Source: an uncultured Rhodospirillaceae bacterium (GTDB taxonomy: Bacteria > Pseudomonadota > Alphaproteobacteria > Rhodospirillales > UBA2165). From it: a DNA stretch of 11,095 nt. Within the stretch, counting starts at the first letter, position 1. The number at the start of each line of letters is the position of its first letter. Positions 1 through 7,808 of this stretch are shown in pieces. The notes below the pieces were generated by a model that was not told the DNA's origin, made no database searches, and saw nothing but the letters and a program-made list of their open reading frames with translations. The DNA lies in NCBI GenBank assembly GCA_913054205.1, contig CAJXJM010000042.1, positions 1 through 11,095 on the forward strand, in the 5' to 3' direction. A program made the translations under genes and the position numbers.

Positions 1-490
1 GATTGAAGAATTGTCGGCGATTGAAGGGTTTGATGATGACGTCGCCAATGAACTGCGCGAACGTGCACGCCAATTTCTTGAACAAAAGGAAGCGGAACTT
101 ACCGAAACGCGTAAAAAAGCCGGCGTGAGCGACGATGTTGCCGACGTTGAAGGGCTGACCGGTGAAATGGTTGTTTTACTTGGTGAAAACGAAGTGAAAA
201 GCCTCGATGATTTGGCTGACCTCGCCAGCGATGAGCTGCGCGAAATTGTTGGGGAAGCCAATTTGAGCGAAGAGGCGGCCAATGAAATCATCATGGCGGC
301 GCGGGCGCATTGGTTTGAGGATGAAGACGCGCCAGCAGAATCAGATGAAGCTGGCGGTGATGAGGCTGGTGAAGATGCTGGAGACGCCGGAGACGCTGCG
401 ACCGAAACTCCGGAAGAAACTTCAGAGGATTCCCCAGAGGAAACGCCAGAGGCTTCCGAAAAGAAATCAGAGGAAAATTCTGACGCTTAA
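1..490 (+). CDS. nusA: Transcription termination/antitermination factor NusA, C-terminal part (5' end outside window)
   Basis: This is the 3' end of a longer gene. The frame is open from base 2 with no start needed and gives about 162 residues. NusA binds RNA polymerase and nascent RNA and modulates pausing, termination and antitermination. The S1 and KH domains lie upstream and are not visible. What is visible is the end of one helix-hairpin-helix acidic repeat (IEGFDDDVANELRERA, window residues about 7-22) and a second one (from VADVEGLTGEMVV to AANEIIMAARAHW, about residues 42-104). From about base 314 to the stop there is a 55-60 residue tail made almost entirely of E, D, A, G, T, S and P, predicted disordered. 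ylxR follows after 36 nt. The identification rests on the repeats and on the gene order nusA-ylxR-infB. The acidic tail is unusual in length, but such tails vary among alphaproteobacterial NusA proteins. Confidence 0.93.
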   Translation, partial: IEELSAIEGFDDDVANELRERARQFLEQKEAELTETRKKAGVSDDVADVEGLTGEMVVLLGENEVKSLDDLADLASDELREIVGEANLSEEAANEIIMAARAHWFEDEDAPAESDEAGGDEAGEDAGDAGDAATETPEETSEDSPEETPEASEKKSEENSDA

Positions 491-514
491 TGGGGTGTTT
501 TGAAAGTTTGAATT

Positions 515-529
515 GAGGTTACTAAACTG
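515..529 (+). promoter_or_regulatory. Ribosome binding site GAGGT and CTG initiation codon of ylxR
   Basis: GAGGT (515-519) is a good match to the anti-Shine-Dalgarno sequence. It lies 7 nt before CTG at 527-529, which is ideal spacing. Translation from this point reads TRNREPDRKCIFSGE, matching the expected YlxR N-terminus. No ATG, GTG or TTG exists in this frame between the stop at 509-511 and GTG 596, and GTG 596 lies inside the conserved domain. The site is therefore inferred to be the true start. Confidence 0.65.
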
Positions 530-1123
530 ACGCGAAATAGGGAACCAGATCGAAAATGTATTTTTTCCGGCGAAAGTCGGTCGAAATCTGAGCTTGTGCG
601 ATTTGTCGTTGGCCCTGACAGCGTTATTGTTCCGGATATATCGGAACGACTGCCGGGGCGCGGTTTGTGGTTAAGCGCCAGGCGGGATATTATGATAGAG
701 GCTTGTGCCAAAAACGCTTTTTCGAAAGCGGCTCGGGCAGAGGTAAAAGTCCCGGAAGATTTGATTGACCGGGTCGAACAATTGTTACGGCAGCGCTGCC
801 TGGATATATTGGGATTGGCGCGCCGGGCAGGACAAATGGTTGGTGGATACGAGAAAGTTCGCTCGTATCTATCGGCTGAAACGGCGGGCGTTCTTATTGC
901 TGCCAGCGATGGCGCGGAAGATGGTCGCAACAAAATTGGTGCTTTGGCACCTGATATACCGCTGATAGATTGTTTTTCTGGCGGTGACTTAGGTGCAGCT
1001 ATTGGCCGGGACCGGTTGGTTCATGCCGTGGTTGCGCAAGGTGGTTTTGCCAAAAGTTTATTGGTAGAAGCCAACAAATTGGTTGGATTGCAGGAAGAAG
1101 CAGAAATATTGCGGTCCGAGTGA
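527..1123 (+). CDS. ylxR: YlxR-family RNA-binding protein with C-terminal L7Ae-like domain; probable CTG start
   Basis: This encodes a small nucleic-acid-binding protein of the YlxR/DUF448 family, which sits between nusA and infB in many bacteria; its exact role is not settled. Counting from the CTG at 527 (198 aa), the YlxR domain spans residues about 6-80. It contains DRKCIFSGE (8-16), ELVRFVVGPD, VPDISERLPGRGLW (to residue 48) and SARRD. A second domain from about residue 88 (RCLDILGLARRAGQ, then VLIAASDGAED and a C-terminal LVEANKLVGL) resembles L7Ae/L30e/S12e folds, a fusion common in Alphaproteobacteria. Start choice: an in-frame stop at 509-511 leaves only ATT 512, CTG 527 and GTG 596 as possible starts. 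GTG 596 would remove the conserved RKCIFSGE segment. CTG 527 has GAGGT at 515-519 with a 7-nt spacer. The frame and family are secure; the exact start is inferred. Confidence 0.88.
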   Translation: MTRNREPDRKCIFSGESRSKSELVRFVVGPDSVIVPDISERLPGRGLWLSARRDIMIEACAKNAFSKAARAEVKVPEDLIDRVEQLLRQRCLDILGLARRAGQMVGGYEKVRSYLSAETAGVLIAASDGAEDGRNKIGALAPDIPLIDCFSGGDLGAAIGRDRLVHAVVAQGGFAKSLLVEANKLVGLQEEAEILRSE

Positions 1124-1158
1124 ATAGTTAGTTTGAAAGAGTAAGTAGACGGTTTGAC

Positions 1159-3663
1159 ATGACGGATACAAAAGAAAAAACGCCAAAGAAAAAGCTGGGT
1201 CTTTCCCGGCCGGGTAAACTTGAACTGCAAAAAACAGTTGAAGGTGGTCAGGTACGGCAAAGCTTCTCCCATGGCCGTTCAAAAGTTGTCACCGTCGAGG
1301 TGAAAAAGAAACGCACCTTCGCACCGGGATCAACCGGCAGCATGAAGGAAGTTAAGCCCGAAGCCGAAATTAATGCCGAGGCGGCTTTGGCAAAAGCGTC
1401 GGTTGAGGAGTCTGTTGTAGAGAAGGCGCCAGAGACACCAGCGGCGCTTCATAATTTGACGGATCAGGAACGCGCTGCTCGCTCACAGGCCTTGTTGGAA
1501 GCGCAAAAAGCCGAAGAAGAACGCAAAAATCAACCGGCACCGGAAGCGGAAGTCAAAGTTGCAGCGAAACCAGGCAAAAAAGCTGACACCATGACAGAGG
1601 CTGAAAAAGCCGAAGCTGAAACTGAAAAAATGCGCCAAGACGCGATCGATTTAGAAGCCGCTGAAGCCACCGCCGCCAAACAGGATAAAGCTGTTGTCAA
1701 AGAAGATGATGAAACAGGCAAACGGGGTAAGGGGACACCGCCAAAACGGCCAACGCCGACGCCGCGTCAGGGCGAACGCCGCAGACGAGGCAAGCTTACC
1801 ATTGCTGAGGCCTTGGATGATTCTGAACGCCAACGTTCACTCGCATCTGTTAAGCGCCAACGCGAACGTCTGAAGCGCAAAGAAGGCCCCATTGAGCACG
1901 TCAAAATTGTCCGAGAAGTAACGTTACCTGAAACAATTTCGGTTCAAGAACTTTCCAATCGGATGGCGGCAAGAGGCGTTGATGTGATTAAAGCGCTGAT
2001 GAAAATGGGCGTGATGGCGAATATGAGCCAGATAATTGACGCCGATACCGCCGAACTTGTCGTTGAAGAATTTGGTCACACCGTAAACCGGGTAAGCGAA
2101 TCCGATATTGAAATCGGTTTGGGCGACGAAGCGGATAAAGAAGAAGATTTGGTTGCACGCCCGCCTGTTGTGACCGTGATGGGCCACGTTGATCACGGTA
2201 AAACCTCGCTGCTGGATGCGATGCGGAAAGCAAATGTGGTTTCCGGCGAAGCCGGCGGCATTACGCAGCATATTGGTGCCTATCAATCCGTCACCGACGG
2301 TGGCCAAACAATCACCTTCATTGATACGCCTGGCCACGAAGCGTTTACCGCCATGCGCGCCCGAGGCGCCGGTGTCACCGATATCGTAGTGCTGGTGGTG
2401 GCTGCTGATGACGGCATTATGCCGCAAACGGTTGAAGCCATTAATCACGCCAAATCCGCCGAAGTGCCAATCATTGTTGCGATCAACAAAATTGATCGGC
2501 CTGATGCCAACGTAAATAGAGTACGCACACAACTGCTCGAACATGAATTGGTTTTGGAAGCGATGGGCGGAGACATTCTCGATGTCGAAGTTTCCGCAAC
2601 CGAAGGCACCAATATCGACAAGTTGGAAGAAACCATCCTCCTGCAAGCAGAAATTCTGGATTTGAAGGCCAATCCTCAAAGATCGGCTGAGGGCGTTGTT
2701 GTTGAATCTCGAATTGAGCAAGGGCGCGGCGCGGTTGCAACAGTTTTGGTGCAGCGCGGCACTTTGAAAAAGGGTGATATTTTCGTCGCAGGTTCAGAAT
2801 CTGGCCGCGTTCGAGCGCTGGTCAATGATAAAGGCGACAACATTGACGATGCCGGCCCATCGGTTCCTGTCGAAGTCATCGGATTTGCGGGAGCGCCGGG
2901 TGCAGGAGATGCGTTTTTCGTTGTGGAAAGTGAGGCCCGCGCACGTGAAGTGGCTGAGTTCCGAAGCAAGAAAAATCGGATGGCAAAATCTGCAGCAGCG
3001 CCGCGCGGAACACTCGAAGAAATGTTTGAATCGATCAAATCCGGAGAAGCCAAAGAGCTTCCTATCGTCATTAAATCTGACGTCCAAGGTTCGACCGAAG
3101 CAATCGTCGGCATGTTTGACAAATTGCCGCAGGATGAAGTTAAAATTCAAGTGCTGCATAGCGGCGTTGGCGGCATCACCGAATCTGATGTAACCCTTGC
3201 CGGGGCTTCTGGCGCGGCGATTTTTGGCTTTAACGTGCGGGCAAATTCACAAGCCCGCGATCAAGCCCGTCAAGATGGTGTCGATATTCGCTACTATTCG
3301 GTCATCTACGATGTCATTGATGACGTCAAAAAACTTCTGGTTGGCCTGATGGCACCGATTGTGCGTGAAGAATTCCTCGGCAATGCAGAAGTTCGTGAAG
3401 TTTTCAATGTATCCAAAATTGGCAAGGTTGCCGGCTGTATGATTACCAATGGTGTTGTTAAACGCGGTGCCGGCGTGCGTTTGCTGAGAGACGACATCGT
3501 TATTCATGAGGGTAGTTTATCGACATTGAAACGCTTCAAGGACGATGTCCGCGAAGTGAAAGTGTCATTCGAATGCGGCATGTCCTTCGAGAATTATAAT
3601 GATCTCAAAGAAGGTGACATTATTGAGTGCTTCGATGTGACAGAAGAAGCGCCAGAAATTTAG
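1159..3663 (+). CDS. infB: Translation initiation factor IF-2
   Basis: This encodes the GTPase (834 aa) that delivers initiator fMet-tRNA to the 30S subunit and promotes 50S joining. An N-terminal IF2-associated segment (about residues 13-55, with [18 protein letters not shown]) is followed by a long, charged, probably disordered K/E/A-rich linker to about residue 250. The IF2_N domain begins near residue 257 ([21 protein letters not shown]). The G domain has GHVDHGKT at 342-349 (G1), [10 protein letters not shown] (G2), DTPGH at 389-393 (G3) and NKID at 443-446 (G4). Domain II follows, then domain III from about residue 620 ([27 protein letters not shown]) and the fMet-tRNA-binding domain IV at the C-terminus. 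ATG 1159 lies 35 nt after ylxR and has only a weak ribosome binding site; no better start gives the conserved N-terminus. Length is within the normal range for the family. Shorter isoforms from internal starts occur in some bacteria but cannot be judged here. Confidence 0.98.
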   Translation: MTDTKEKTPKKKLGLSRPGKLELQKTVEGGQVRQSFSHGRSKVVTVEVKKKRTFAPGSTGSMKEVKPEAEINAEAALAKASVEESVVEKAPETPAALHNLTDQERAARSQALLEAQKAEEERKNQPAPEAEVKVAAKPGKKADTMTEAEKAEAETEKMRQDAIDLEAAEATAAKQDKAVVKEDDETGKRGKGTPPKRPTPTPRQGERRRRGKLTIAEALDDSERQRSLASVKRQRERLKRKEGPIEHVKIVREVTLPETISVQELSNRMAARGVDVIKALMKMGVMANMSQIIDADTAELVVEEFGHTVNRVSESDIEIGLGDEADKEEDLVARPPVVTVMGHVDHGKTSLLDAMRKANVVSGEAGGITQHIGAYQSVTDGGQTITFIDTPGHEAFTAMRARGAGVTDIVVLVVAADDGIMPQTVEAINHAKSAEVPIIVAINKIDRPDANVNRVRTQLLEHELVLEAMGGDILDVEVSATEGTNIDKLEETILLQAEILDLKANPQRSAEGVVVESRIEQGRGAVATVLVQRGTLKKGDIFVAGSESGRVRALVNDKGDNIDDAGPSVPVEVIGFAGAPGAGDAFFVVESEARAREVAEFRSKKNRMAKSAAAPRGTLEEMFESIKSGEAKELPIVIKSDVQGSTEAIVGMFDKLPQDEVKIQVLHSGVGGITESDVTLAGASGAAIFGFNVRANSQARDQARQDGVDIRYYSVIYDVIDDVKKLLVGLMAPIVREEFLGNAEVREVFNVSKIGKVAGCMITNGVVKRGAGVRLLRDDIVIHEGSLSTLKRFKDDVREVKVSFECGMSFENYNDLKEGDIIECFDVTEEAPEI

Positions 3664-3701
3664 ATGGAATTTAGACCAGAATTCTAGATCTGGAAAATCA
3701 C

Positions 3702-4133
3702 ATGAAAAAAAGATCAAATCGGCCCCCAAGCCAACGGCAACTCCGTGTTGGTGAAGAATTACGTCATGTTTTGGCCCAGGTCATCGAGCGCGAAGATCTG
3801 CACGATCCGGATTTGGACGGTGTGTCAATCACCGTATCTGAAGTGCGCATTAGCCCGGATTTAAGTAATGCCACTGTTTTTGTAACCCGGCTCGGCGGCG
3901 GCAAGGCAGAAGAAACGGTTGCCGCTTTGCAGCGCGCCACGCCGTTTTTGCGCCATCAGATTGCCCAGCGCGTTCAATTAAGGCGGGTCCCTAATCTCAA
4001 ATTTGAGGCTGATACGTCGTTTGATTATGCCGAGCATATCGGCCAGATATTGGAAGACGTAAATCCCGACCAACTTCCACGAGAAGGGTTCTCCGGCGCA
4101 GGTTCTGAAAATCGCCTAGGCGAAGAAGACTAA
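3702..4133 (+). CDS. rbfA: 30S ribosome-binding factor RbfA
   Basis: This is a 143-aa assembly factor with a type-II KH-like fold. It binds immature 30S subunits near the 5' end of 16S rRNA and acts late in small-subunit maturation and in cold adaptation. Visible family signatures are RVGEELRHVLAQVIERE near the N-terminus, SEVRISPDLSNATVFV (ISPDL at 50-54), a middle segment with LRHQIAQRVQLRRVPNLKFE, and FDYAEHIGQIL. A short polar tail with SGAGSENRLGEED follows. The start ATG 3702 is 38 nt after infB. Its ribosome binding site is weak (GGA at 3692-3694) and partly inside a 5-bp inverted repeat (CCAGA 3676-3680 / TCTGG 3689-3693). The stop is 3 nt before truB, so translational coupling with truB is likely. 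Confidence 0.97.
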   Translation: MKKRSNRPPSQRQLRVGEELRHVLAQVIEREDLHDPDLDGVSITVSEVRISPDLSNATVFVTRLGGGKAEETVAALQRATPFLRHQIAQRVQLRRVPNLKFEADTSFDYAEHIGQILEDVNPDQLPREGFSGAGSENRLGEED

Positions 4134-4136
4134 ATC

Positions 4137-5063
4137 ATGGCGCGCAAACGACGCGGTGATCCTGTCCATGGTTGGCTGGTAATCGACAAAGAACCCGGTA
4201 TTACCTCGGCCAAGGTCGTCTACAAAGCCCGAAAAATATTAAACGCTGCTAAGGTCGGTCATAGCGGTACGCTTGATCCGCTGGCAACCGGCGTCTTGCC
4301 GTTGGCGTTTGGCGAAGCGACAAAAACCGTCTCGTATATGATGGACGGCAAAAAAGAATATCGCTTTACCGTGCAATGGGGTGAGGCACGCGATACCGAT
4401 GATGCGGAAGGGGTGGTGATCGAAACCAGTGATCACCGGCCAAACGAAGACGAGATTAAGGCCAAGCTCGGCAATTTTATTGGTGAAATAGAACAAGTGC
4501 CGCCAGCTTATTCGGCGATAAAAGTAGACGGTGAACGAGCTTATAAATTGGCCCGCGCCGAAAAATCCGTCGAATTAAAGGCCAGAAAGATATTTATCGA
4601 GCGATTTGAGCTGCTGGAAATGCCTGATGCGGATCACGCAACATTTGAGGTAACTTCCGGAAAAGGCGCTTATATCAGGGGGTTAGCCCGTGATTTGGCC
4701 CGCGAATTGGGTACAGTTGGCCATATTTCAGCCCTGCGGCGCACCCGTGTCGGACCATTTAACGAAAAAGATGCAATTTCGCTGGATAAGTTAGAAGAAT
4801 TAGGGCATAACACCGCCGCCGTAGATATATTACGGCCTGTTGAGACCGCGCTGGACGACATCCCGGCACTGGCCCTGACAGAGGACGAGGCCCGTCGCCT
4901 GAGATGCGGACAATCAGTTTCCGCTCTTGATGTGGCAAAGCGCACACCCCTTACCGACATAGACCAAGGTGCAACGATTTGCGCGATGGCAGACGGAAAG
5001 GTCGTTGCTTTAGCCAGAATTGAAGGCGGCGAAATTCGTCCATTTCGTGTTTTAAACTTTTGA
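4137..5063 (+). CDS. truB: tRNA pseudouridine(55) synthase TruB
   Basis: This 308-aa enzyme isomerises uridine 55 to pseudouridine in the T-arm of nearly all tRNAs and also acts as a tRNA folding chaperone. The N-terminal signature GWLVIDKEPGITSAKVV is followed by KVGHSGTLDPLATGVL, in which Asp47 is the catalytic aspartate. Further conserved blocks are EYRFTVQWGEARDTDDAEG, QVPPAYSAIKVDGERAYKLAR and KGAYIRGLARDLARELG, with RRTRVGPF before the C-terminal domain (PVETALDDIPALALTEDEARRLRCGQ, a PUA-like/TruB C-terminal region). ATG 4137 is 3 nt after the rbfA stop, with GAAG at 4125-4128 as a modest ribosome binding site inside rbfA. Length matches the family. rpsO follows after 17 nt. Confidence 0.98.
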   Translation: MARKRRGDPVHGWLVIDKEPGITSAKVVYKARKILNAAKVGHSGTLDPLATGVLPLAFGEATKTVSYMMDGKKEYRFTVQWGEARDTDDAEGVVIETSDHRPNEDEIKAKLGNFIGEIEQVPPAYSAIKVDGERAYKLARAEKSVELKARKIFIERFELLEMPDADHATFEVTSGKGAYIRGLARDLARELGTVGHISALRRTRVGPFNEKDAISLDKLEELGHNTAAVDILRPVETALDDIPALALTEDEARRLRCGQSVSALDVAKRTPLTDIDQGATICAMADGKVVALARIEGGEIRPFRVLNF

Positions 5064-5080
5064 TAAGATTGGAGTAGACG

Positions 5081-5350
5081 ATGTCGATTACCGCAGAGCG
5101 GAAGCAAGAGCTCATCACTGAGTATGCCACAAAAACTGGCGATACCGGTTCTCCCGAAGTGCAGGTTGCGATATTGAGCGAGCGCATTAATAACCTCACT
5201 GAACATCTAAAAACACACAAAAAAGATCATCACTCCCGTCGTGGGCTGCTGATGATGGTCGGTCAACGTCGGCGTCTGTTGGATTATCTTAATGGTAGAA
5301 AAACCGACCGCTACGAAGATCTGATCAAACGACTTGGTCTGCGTCGTTAA
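5081..5350 (+). CDS. rpsO: 30S ribosomal protein S15
   Basis: This 89-aa primary rRNA-binding protein of the 30S platform binds the helix 20-22 junction of 16S rRNA and contributes to an intersubunit bridge with 23S rRNA. The whole sequence matches the family. It has the [17 protein letters not shown] loop and helix (residues 20-36), [19 protein letters not shown] (39-57, including the rRNA-contacting H42, D49 and the HHSRR run), the [12 protein letters not shown] helix and a basic LIKRLGLRR terminus. The start is well supported by GGAG at 5071-5074, 6 nt before ATG 5081. The gene lies 17 nt after truB. In E. coli S15 represses its own mRNA through a leader pseudoknot; the 17-nt gap here would require any such element to lie partly inside truB, and I did not identify one. 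Confidence 0.99.
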   Translation: MSITAERKQELITEYATKTGDTGSPEVQVAILSERINNLTEHLKTHKKDHHSRRGLLMMVGQRRRLLDYLNGRKTDRYEDLIKRLGLRR

Positions 5351-5385
5351 GACCTGGCCGAGGAAGTTTTGTGGTTAAATGATTT

Positions 5386-5427
5386 GGAAAGGTTGCCGAT
5401 TTTACAATCTCCATTCGGCGCCTTTCC
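5386..5427 (+). terminator. Stem-loop downstream of rpsO, possible attenuating terminator
   Basis: Left arm GGAAAGG (5386-5392) plus GCCGA (5395-5399) pairs with TCGGC (5415-5419) plus CCTTTCC (5421-5427). This gives 12 Watson-Crick pairs with a small 2x1 internal bulge and a 15-nt loop. It starts 35 nt after the rpsO stop. The bases that follow (CATTTCACAAAAT) are not a clean T-run, so it may be a partial terminator or an mRNA 3'-end stabiliser that lets some transcription continue into pnp. A second, weaker hairpin follows at 5441-5469. Confidence 0.4.
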
Positions 5428-5440
5428 CATTTCACAAAAT

Positions 5441-5469
5441 AGCCCAAAAGACGGATTTTATCCGGGGCT
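5441..5469 (+). other. Small bulged hairpin in the rpsO-pnp gap
   Basis: AGCCC (5441-5445) pairs with GGGCT (5465-5469). Inside it CGGA (5452-5455) pairs with TCCG (5461-5464) around the loop TTTTA, leaving a 6-nt bulge AAAAGA on the left side. It has nine pairs in total. It may stack on or compete with the hairpin just upstream. No function can be assigned. Confidence 0.3.
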
Positions 5470-5498
5470 TCAATCCAGCTAAAATTTAATCGGTTGGA

Positions 5499-5524
5499 TG
5501 GATCCTTAAGTATTTAGGGATCTG
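5499..5524 (+). promoter_or_regulatory. Leader hairpin C of pnp
   Basis: GATCCTTAA (5501-5509) pairs with TTAGGGATC (5514-5522) across a 4-nt loop. The nine consecutive pairs include one G·U, and two further wobble pairs (5500·5523 and 5499·5524) can extend the stem. It directly precedes the larger hairpin at 5532-5569. The two together resemble the paired structured leader known upstream of pnp in other bacteria. Structure is seen in the sequence; function is inferred. Confidence 0.45.
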
Positions 5525-5531
5525 AAAGTAG

Positions 5532-5569
5532 GTATGTTTTGATTGGCAATGGTGCCGGTCAAGGCATGT
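5532..5569 (+). promoter_or_regulatory. Leader hairpin D of pnp: 17-bp stem, candidate RNase III site
   Basis: Bases 5532-5548 pair without any mismatch with 5553-5569 around the tetraloop ATGG (5549-5552). There are 11 Watson-Crick and 6 G·U pairs; the core arms are TTGATTGGCA (5539-5548) and TGCCGGTCAA (5553-5562). The G·U pairs would be A·C mismatches on the opposite strand, which favours a plus-strand RNA structure over a DNA palindrome. It ends 30 nt before the pnp ribosome binding site. In E. coli RNase III cuts a long stem in the pnp leader and PNPase then destabilises the message, giving autoregulation. A comparable role here is inferred from position and shape. Confidence 0.5.
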
Positions 5570-5615
5570 AGGTAGTTGGAGATATATTTTTCCGTATGTA
5601 GGAAGGAAGATAAAA

Positions 5616-7724
5616 ATGTTTAATGAATTCAAAAAAGAAATAGACCTTGGCGGTCGCAAACTGACTTTTGAGACGGGCAAGATCGCTCGCCAAGCAGACG
5701 GCGCTGTCCTGGTGACTTATGGTGAAACAAAAGTATTGTGTACGGCTGTTGGCGCAAAAACGCCCCGCACCGATCTCGACTTTTTCCCACTCACAGTTAA
5801 TTATCAAGAAAAAACCTTTGCCGCCGGTAAAATTCCAGGCGGCTTTTTCAAACGTGAGGCACGGCCTTCTGAAAAAGAAACGCTGACGTCTCGTTTGATT
5901 GATCGGCCGATCCGGCCTTTGTTCCATGAGAACTATAAATGTGAAACCCAGCTGATTTGTACAGTTTTGGCCCATGATTTGGAAAATGATCCGGACATAG
6001 TTGCGATGATTGGCACCTCGGCAGCTTTGACGATTTCCGGTATTCCCTTCTTAGGCCCAATTGGCGCTTCCAGAGTTGGCTATATTGATGGCGAGTATGT
6101 TCTGAACCCAGCTGTTGATACAGTTGCGGATTCGGAGCTCAACCTCGTTGTTGCCGGCACCAGCGAAGGCGTTCTGATGGTTGAATCACAAGCCAACGAA
6201 TTGTCCGAAGAAGTGATGCTCGGTGCTGTCATGTTTGGCCACAAAGCCAATCAGGAAATCATCCAGGCGATTATTGAATTGGCCCAAGCCTGCGCCAAAG
6301 AGCCGCGCGAGGTTCCTGAAACACCGGCCAAAGTCGGCGAAGTGAAAACTAAAGTTCAAGAACTTGCAGATGCAGGTCTTCGCGAAGCTTATGCAATATC
6401 TGAAAAGTCAGCGCGTCAGAATAAGATCGCTGAAGTAAAAGCGAGTGTTGTCGAAGCTTTTGCTGAGGATGAAGAAGCAACCGACATGATGGTCGGCGGC
6501 GCTTTTAAATCTGTCGAAAAAGACATCGTCCGTAAAGACCTCATCAAAACAGGCGTTCGTATTGATGGACGTGACACCACAACGGTGCGTCCGATTGTCT
6601 CCGAAGTTGGCATATTGCCGCGTGCGCATGGCAGCGCGCTCTTCACCCGGGGTGAAACCCAGGCGTTGGTCGTCGCAACTTTGGGTACCGGCCAAGATGA
6701 GCAAATCGTCGACGGTCTCGACGGTGACTACCGCGAACACTTCTTGCTGCATTATAACTTCCCTCCCTATTCGGTTGGTGAAGCAGGCCGCATGATGGGC
6801 CCGGGCCGGCGTGAAATCGGTCATGGTAAACTTGCTTGGCGGGCGATCCGTCCGGTCATGCCGGAAAAAGATGATTTCCCCTATACGATTCGTATCGTAT
6901 CCGAGATCACGGAATCAAACGGCTCATCCTCGATGGCGACGGTGTGTGGAACTTCATTGTCGATGATGGACGCAGGTGTGCCGCTGGCGCGCCCAGTTGC
7001 TGGTATTGCAATGGGTTTGATCAAAGAAGACGATGGCGTTGTCATCCTTTCCGACATTCTCGGTGATGAAGATCATCTCGGCGATATGGACTTTAAAGTG
7101 GCCGGTACCGACGTTGGTATTACCGCGCTTCAGATGGACATTAAGATCACGTCGATCACTGAAGACATTATGAAAACTGCCGTTGAGCAGGCACGTGAAG
7201 GTCGTTTGCACATTTTGGCTGAAATGGCGAGTGCCATTGATAGTGCCCGCGATGACGTGAGCGAAAATGCGCCGCGGATTACGGTTATCAATGTTCCGAC
7301 CGACAAAATTCGCGAAATCATCGGCCCAGGTGGCAAAATGATCCGCGAAATCTGTGAAACGACGGGTGCCAAAATCGACATCGAAGACGATGGCACGGTT
7401 AAAGTTGCCGCTGTTGATGAGCAAGCCTCTCAGGCCGCCATTGATATGATCAAAAATATTACGGCGGAACCTGAAGTCGGTGTGATTTACACCGGTAAAG
7501 TCGTCAAAACGGTTGATTTTGGTGCCTTTGTTAACTTCATGGGTGCCCGCGATGGATTGGTTCACATCAGTGAATTGCGCCCCGAACGGGTCGAAAAAAC
7601 CACCGACATCATTAACGTTGGCGACGAAGTCAAAGTTAAGCTGATAGGTATCGATGATCGTGGCAAAGTTAAGCTTTCCATGAAGTCGGTGGACCAAGAA
7701 ACAGGGAAAGAAATTACCGCTTAA
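5616..7724 (+). CDS. pnp: Polyribonucleotide nucleotidyltransferase (PNPase)
   Basis: This 702-aa phosphorolytic 3'-5' exoribonuclease forms a trimeric ring, degrades mRNA and sRNA and can add heteropolymeric tails. Domains in order are the first RNase PH core (about 12-145), with the RNA-gripping FFKR loop at 77-80; an all-alpha domain (about 148-230 and beyond); and the second RNase PH core from about 320, with FTRGETQ (343-349), [20 protein letters not shown] and [15 protein letters not shown] (480-494). That last motif holds the catalytic/metal residues D486, D492 and K494. A KH domain with GPGGK (570-574) and a C-terminal S1 domain from about 620 ([24 protein letters not shown]) complete it. 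The start ATG 5616 has a strong AGGAAGGA at 5600-5607. The gene follows a 265-nt structured gap after rpsO, and a strong inverted repeat follows it. No part is missing; the C-terminus is slightly shorter than in E. coli. Confidence 0.99.
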   Translation: MFNEFKKEIDLGGRKLTFETGKIARQADGAVLVTYGETKVLCTAVGAKTPRTDLDFFPLTVNYQEKTFAAGKIPGGFFKREARPSEKETLTSRLIDRPIRPLFHENYKCETQLICTVLAHDLENDPDIVAMIGTSAALTISGIPFLGPIGASRVGYIDGEYVLNPAVDTVADSELNLVVAGTSEGVLMVESQANELSEEVMLGAVMFGHKANQEIIQAIIELAQACAKEPREVPETPAKVGEVKTKVQELADAGLREAYAISEKSARQNKIAEVKASVVEAFAEDEEATDMMVGGAFKSVEKDIVRKDLIKTGVRIDGRDTTTVRPIVSEVGILPRAHGSALFTRGETQALVVATLGTGQDEQIVDGLDGDYREHFLLHYNFPPYSVGEAGRMMGPGRREIGHGKLAWRAIRPVMPEKDDFPYTIRIVSEITESNGSSSMATVCGTSLSMMDAGVPLARPVAGIAMGLIKEDDGVVILSDILGDEDHLGDMDFKVAGTDVGITALQMDIKITSITEDIMKTAVEQAREGRLHILAEMASAIDSARDDVSENAPRITVINVPTDKIREIIGPGGKMIREICETTGAKIDIEDDGTVKVAAVDEQASQAAIDMIKNITAEPEVGVIYTGKVVKTVDFGAFVNFMGARDGLVHISELRPERVEKTTDIINVGDEVKVKLIGIDDRGKVKLSMKSVDQETGKEITA

Positions 7725-7755
7725 ATATCGGTCGTTTCTCTCACCTTTGAAAAGC

Positions 7756-7804
7756 ACTCATTGGGCGGAAAATAAAATAATTTAAATTTTTTTGCTCAAT
7801 GAGT
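7756..7804 (+). terminator. Long inverted repeat after pnp, probable transcription terminator
   Basis: ACTCATTGGGC (7756-7766) pairs with GCTCAATGAGT (7794-7804), 11 pairs with one G·U. The stem can continue inward through GGAAAA (7767-7772) with TTTTTT (7788-7793), giving about 17 pairs and a 15-nt AT-only loop. It begins 32 nt after the pnp stop and is followed by CGTCTTTTC, a modest T-run. Position and stem strength suggest a terminator closing the ribosomal/RNA cluster. The perfect outer arms could instead be an operator for fabA. Confidence 0.55.
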
Positions 7805-7808
7805 CGTC

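Noticed and set aside
596..598. GTG 596 as the ylxR start.
   Set aside because: It would remove the conserved RKCIFSGE block, which is clearly encoded upstream, and has no ribosome binding site.
1924..2721. A 265-codon open frame on the minus strand inside infB, and similar long minus-strand frames within pnp (6954-7757) and fabA (7936-8697).
   Set aside because: They lie wholly or almost wholly opposite strongly conserved genes, have compositions expected of antisense shadows and show no recognisable domain.
3679..3691. Overlapping GAATTC, TCTAGA and AGATCT palindromes, looking like a cloning polylinker between infB and rbfA.
   Set aside because: The flanking genes are continuous and in normal operon spacing, and only 13 bases are involved. 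Read as natural coincidence, not vector sequence.
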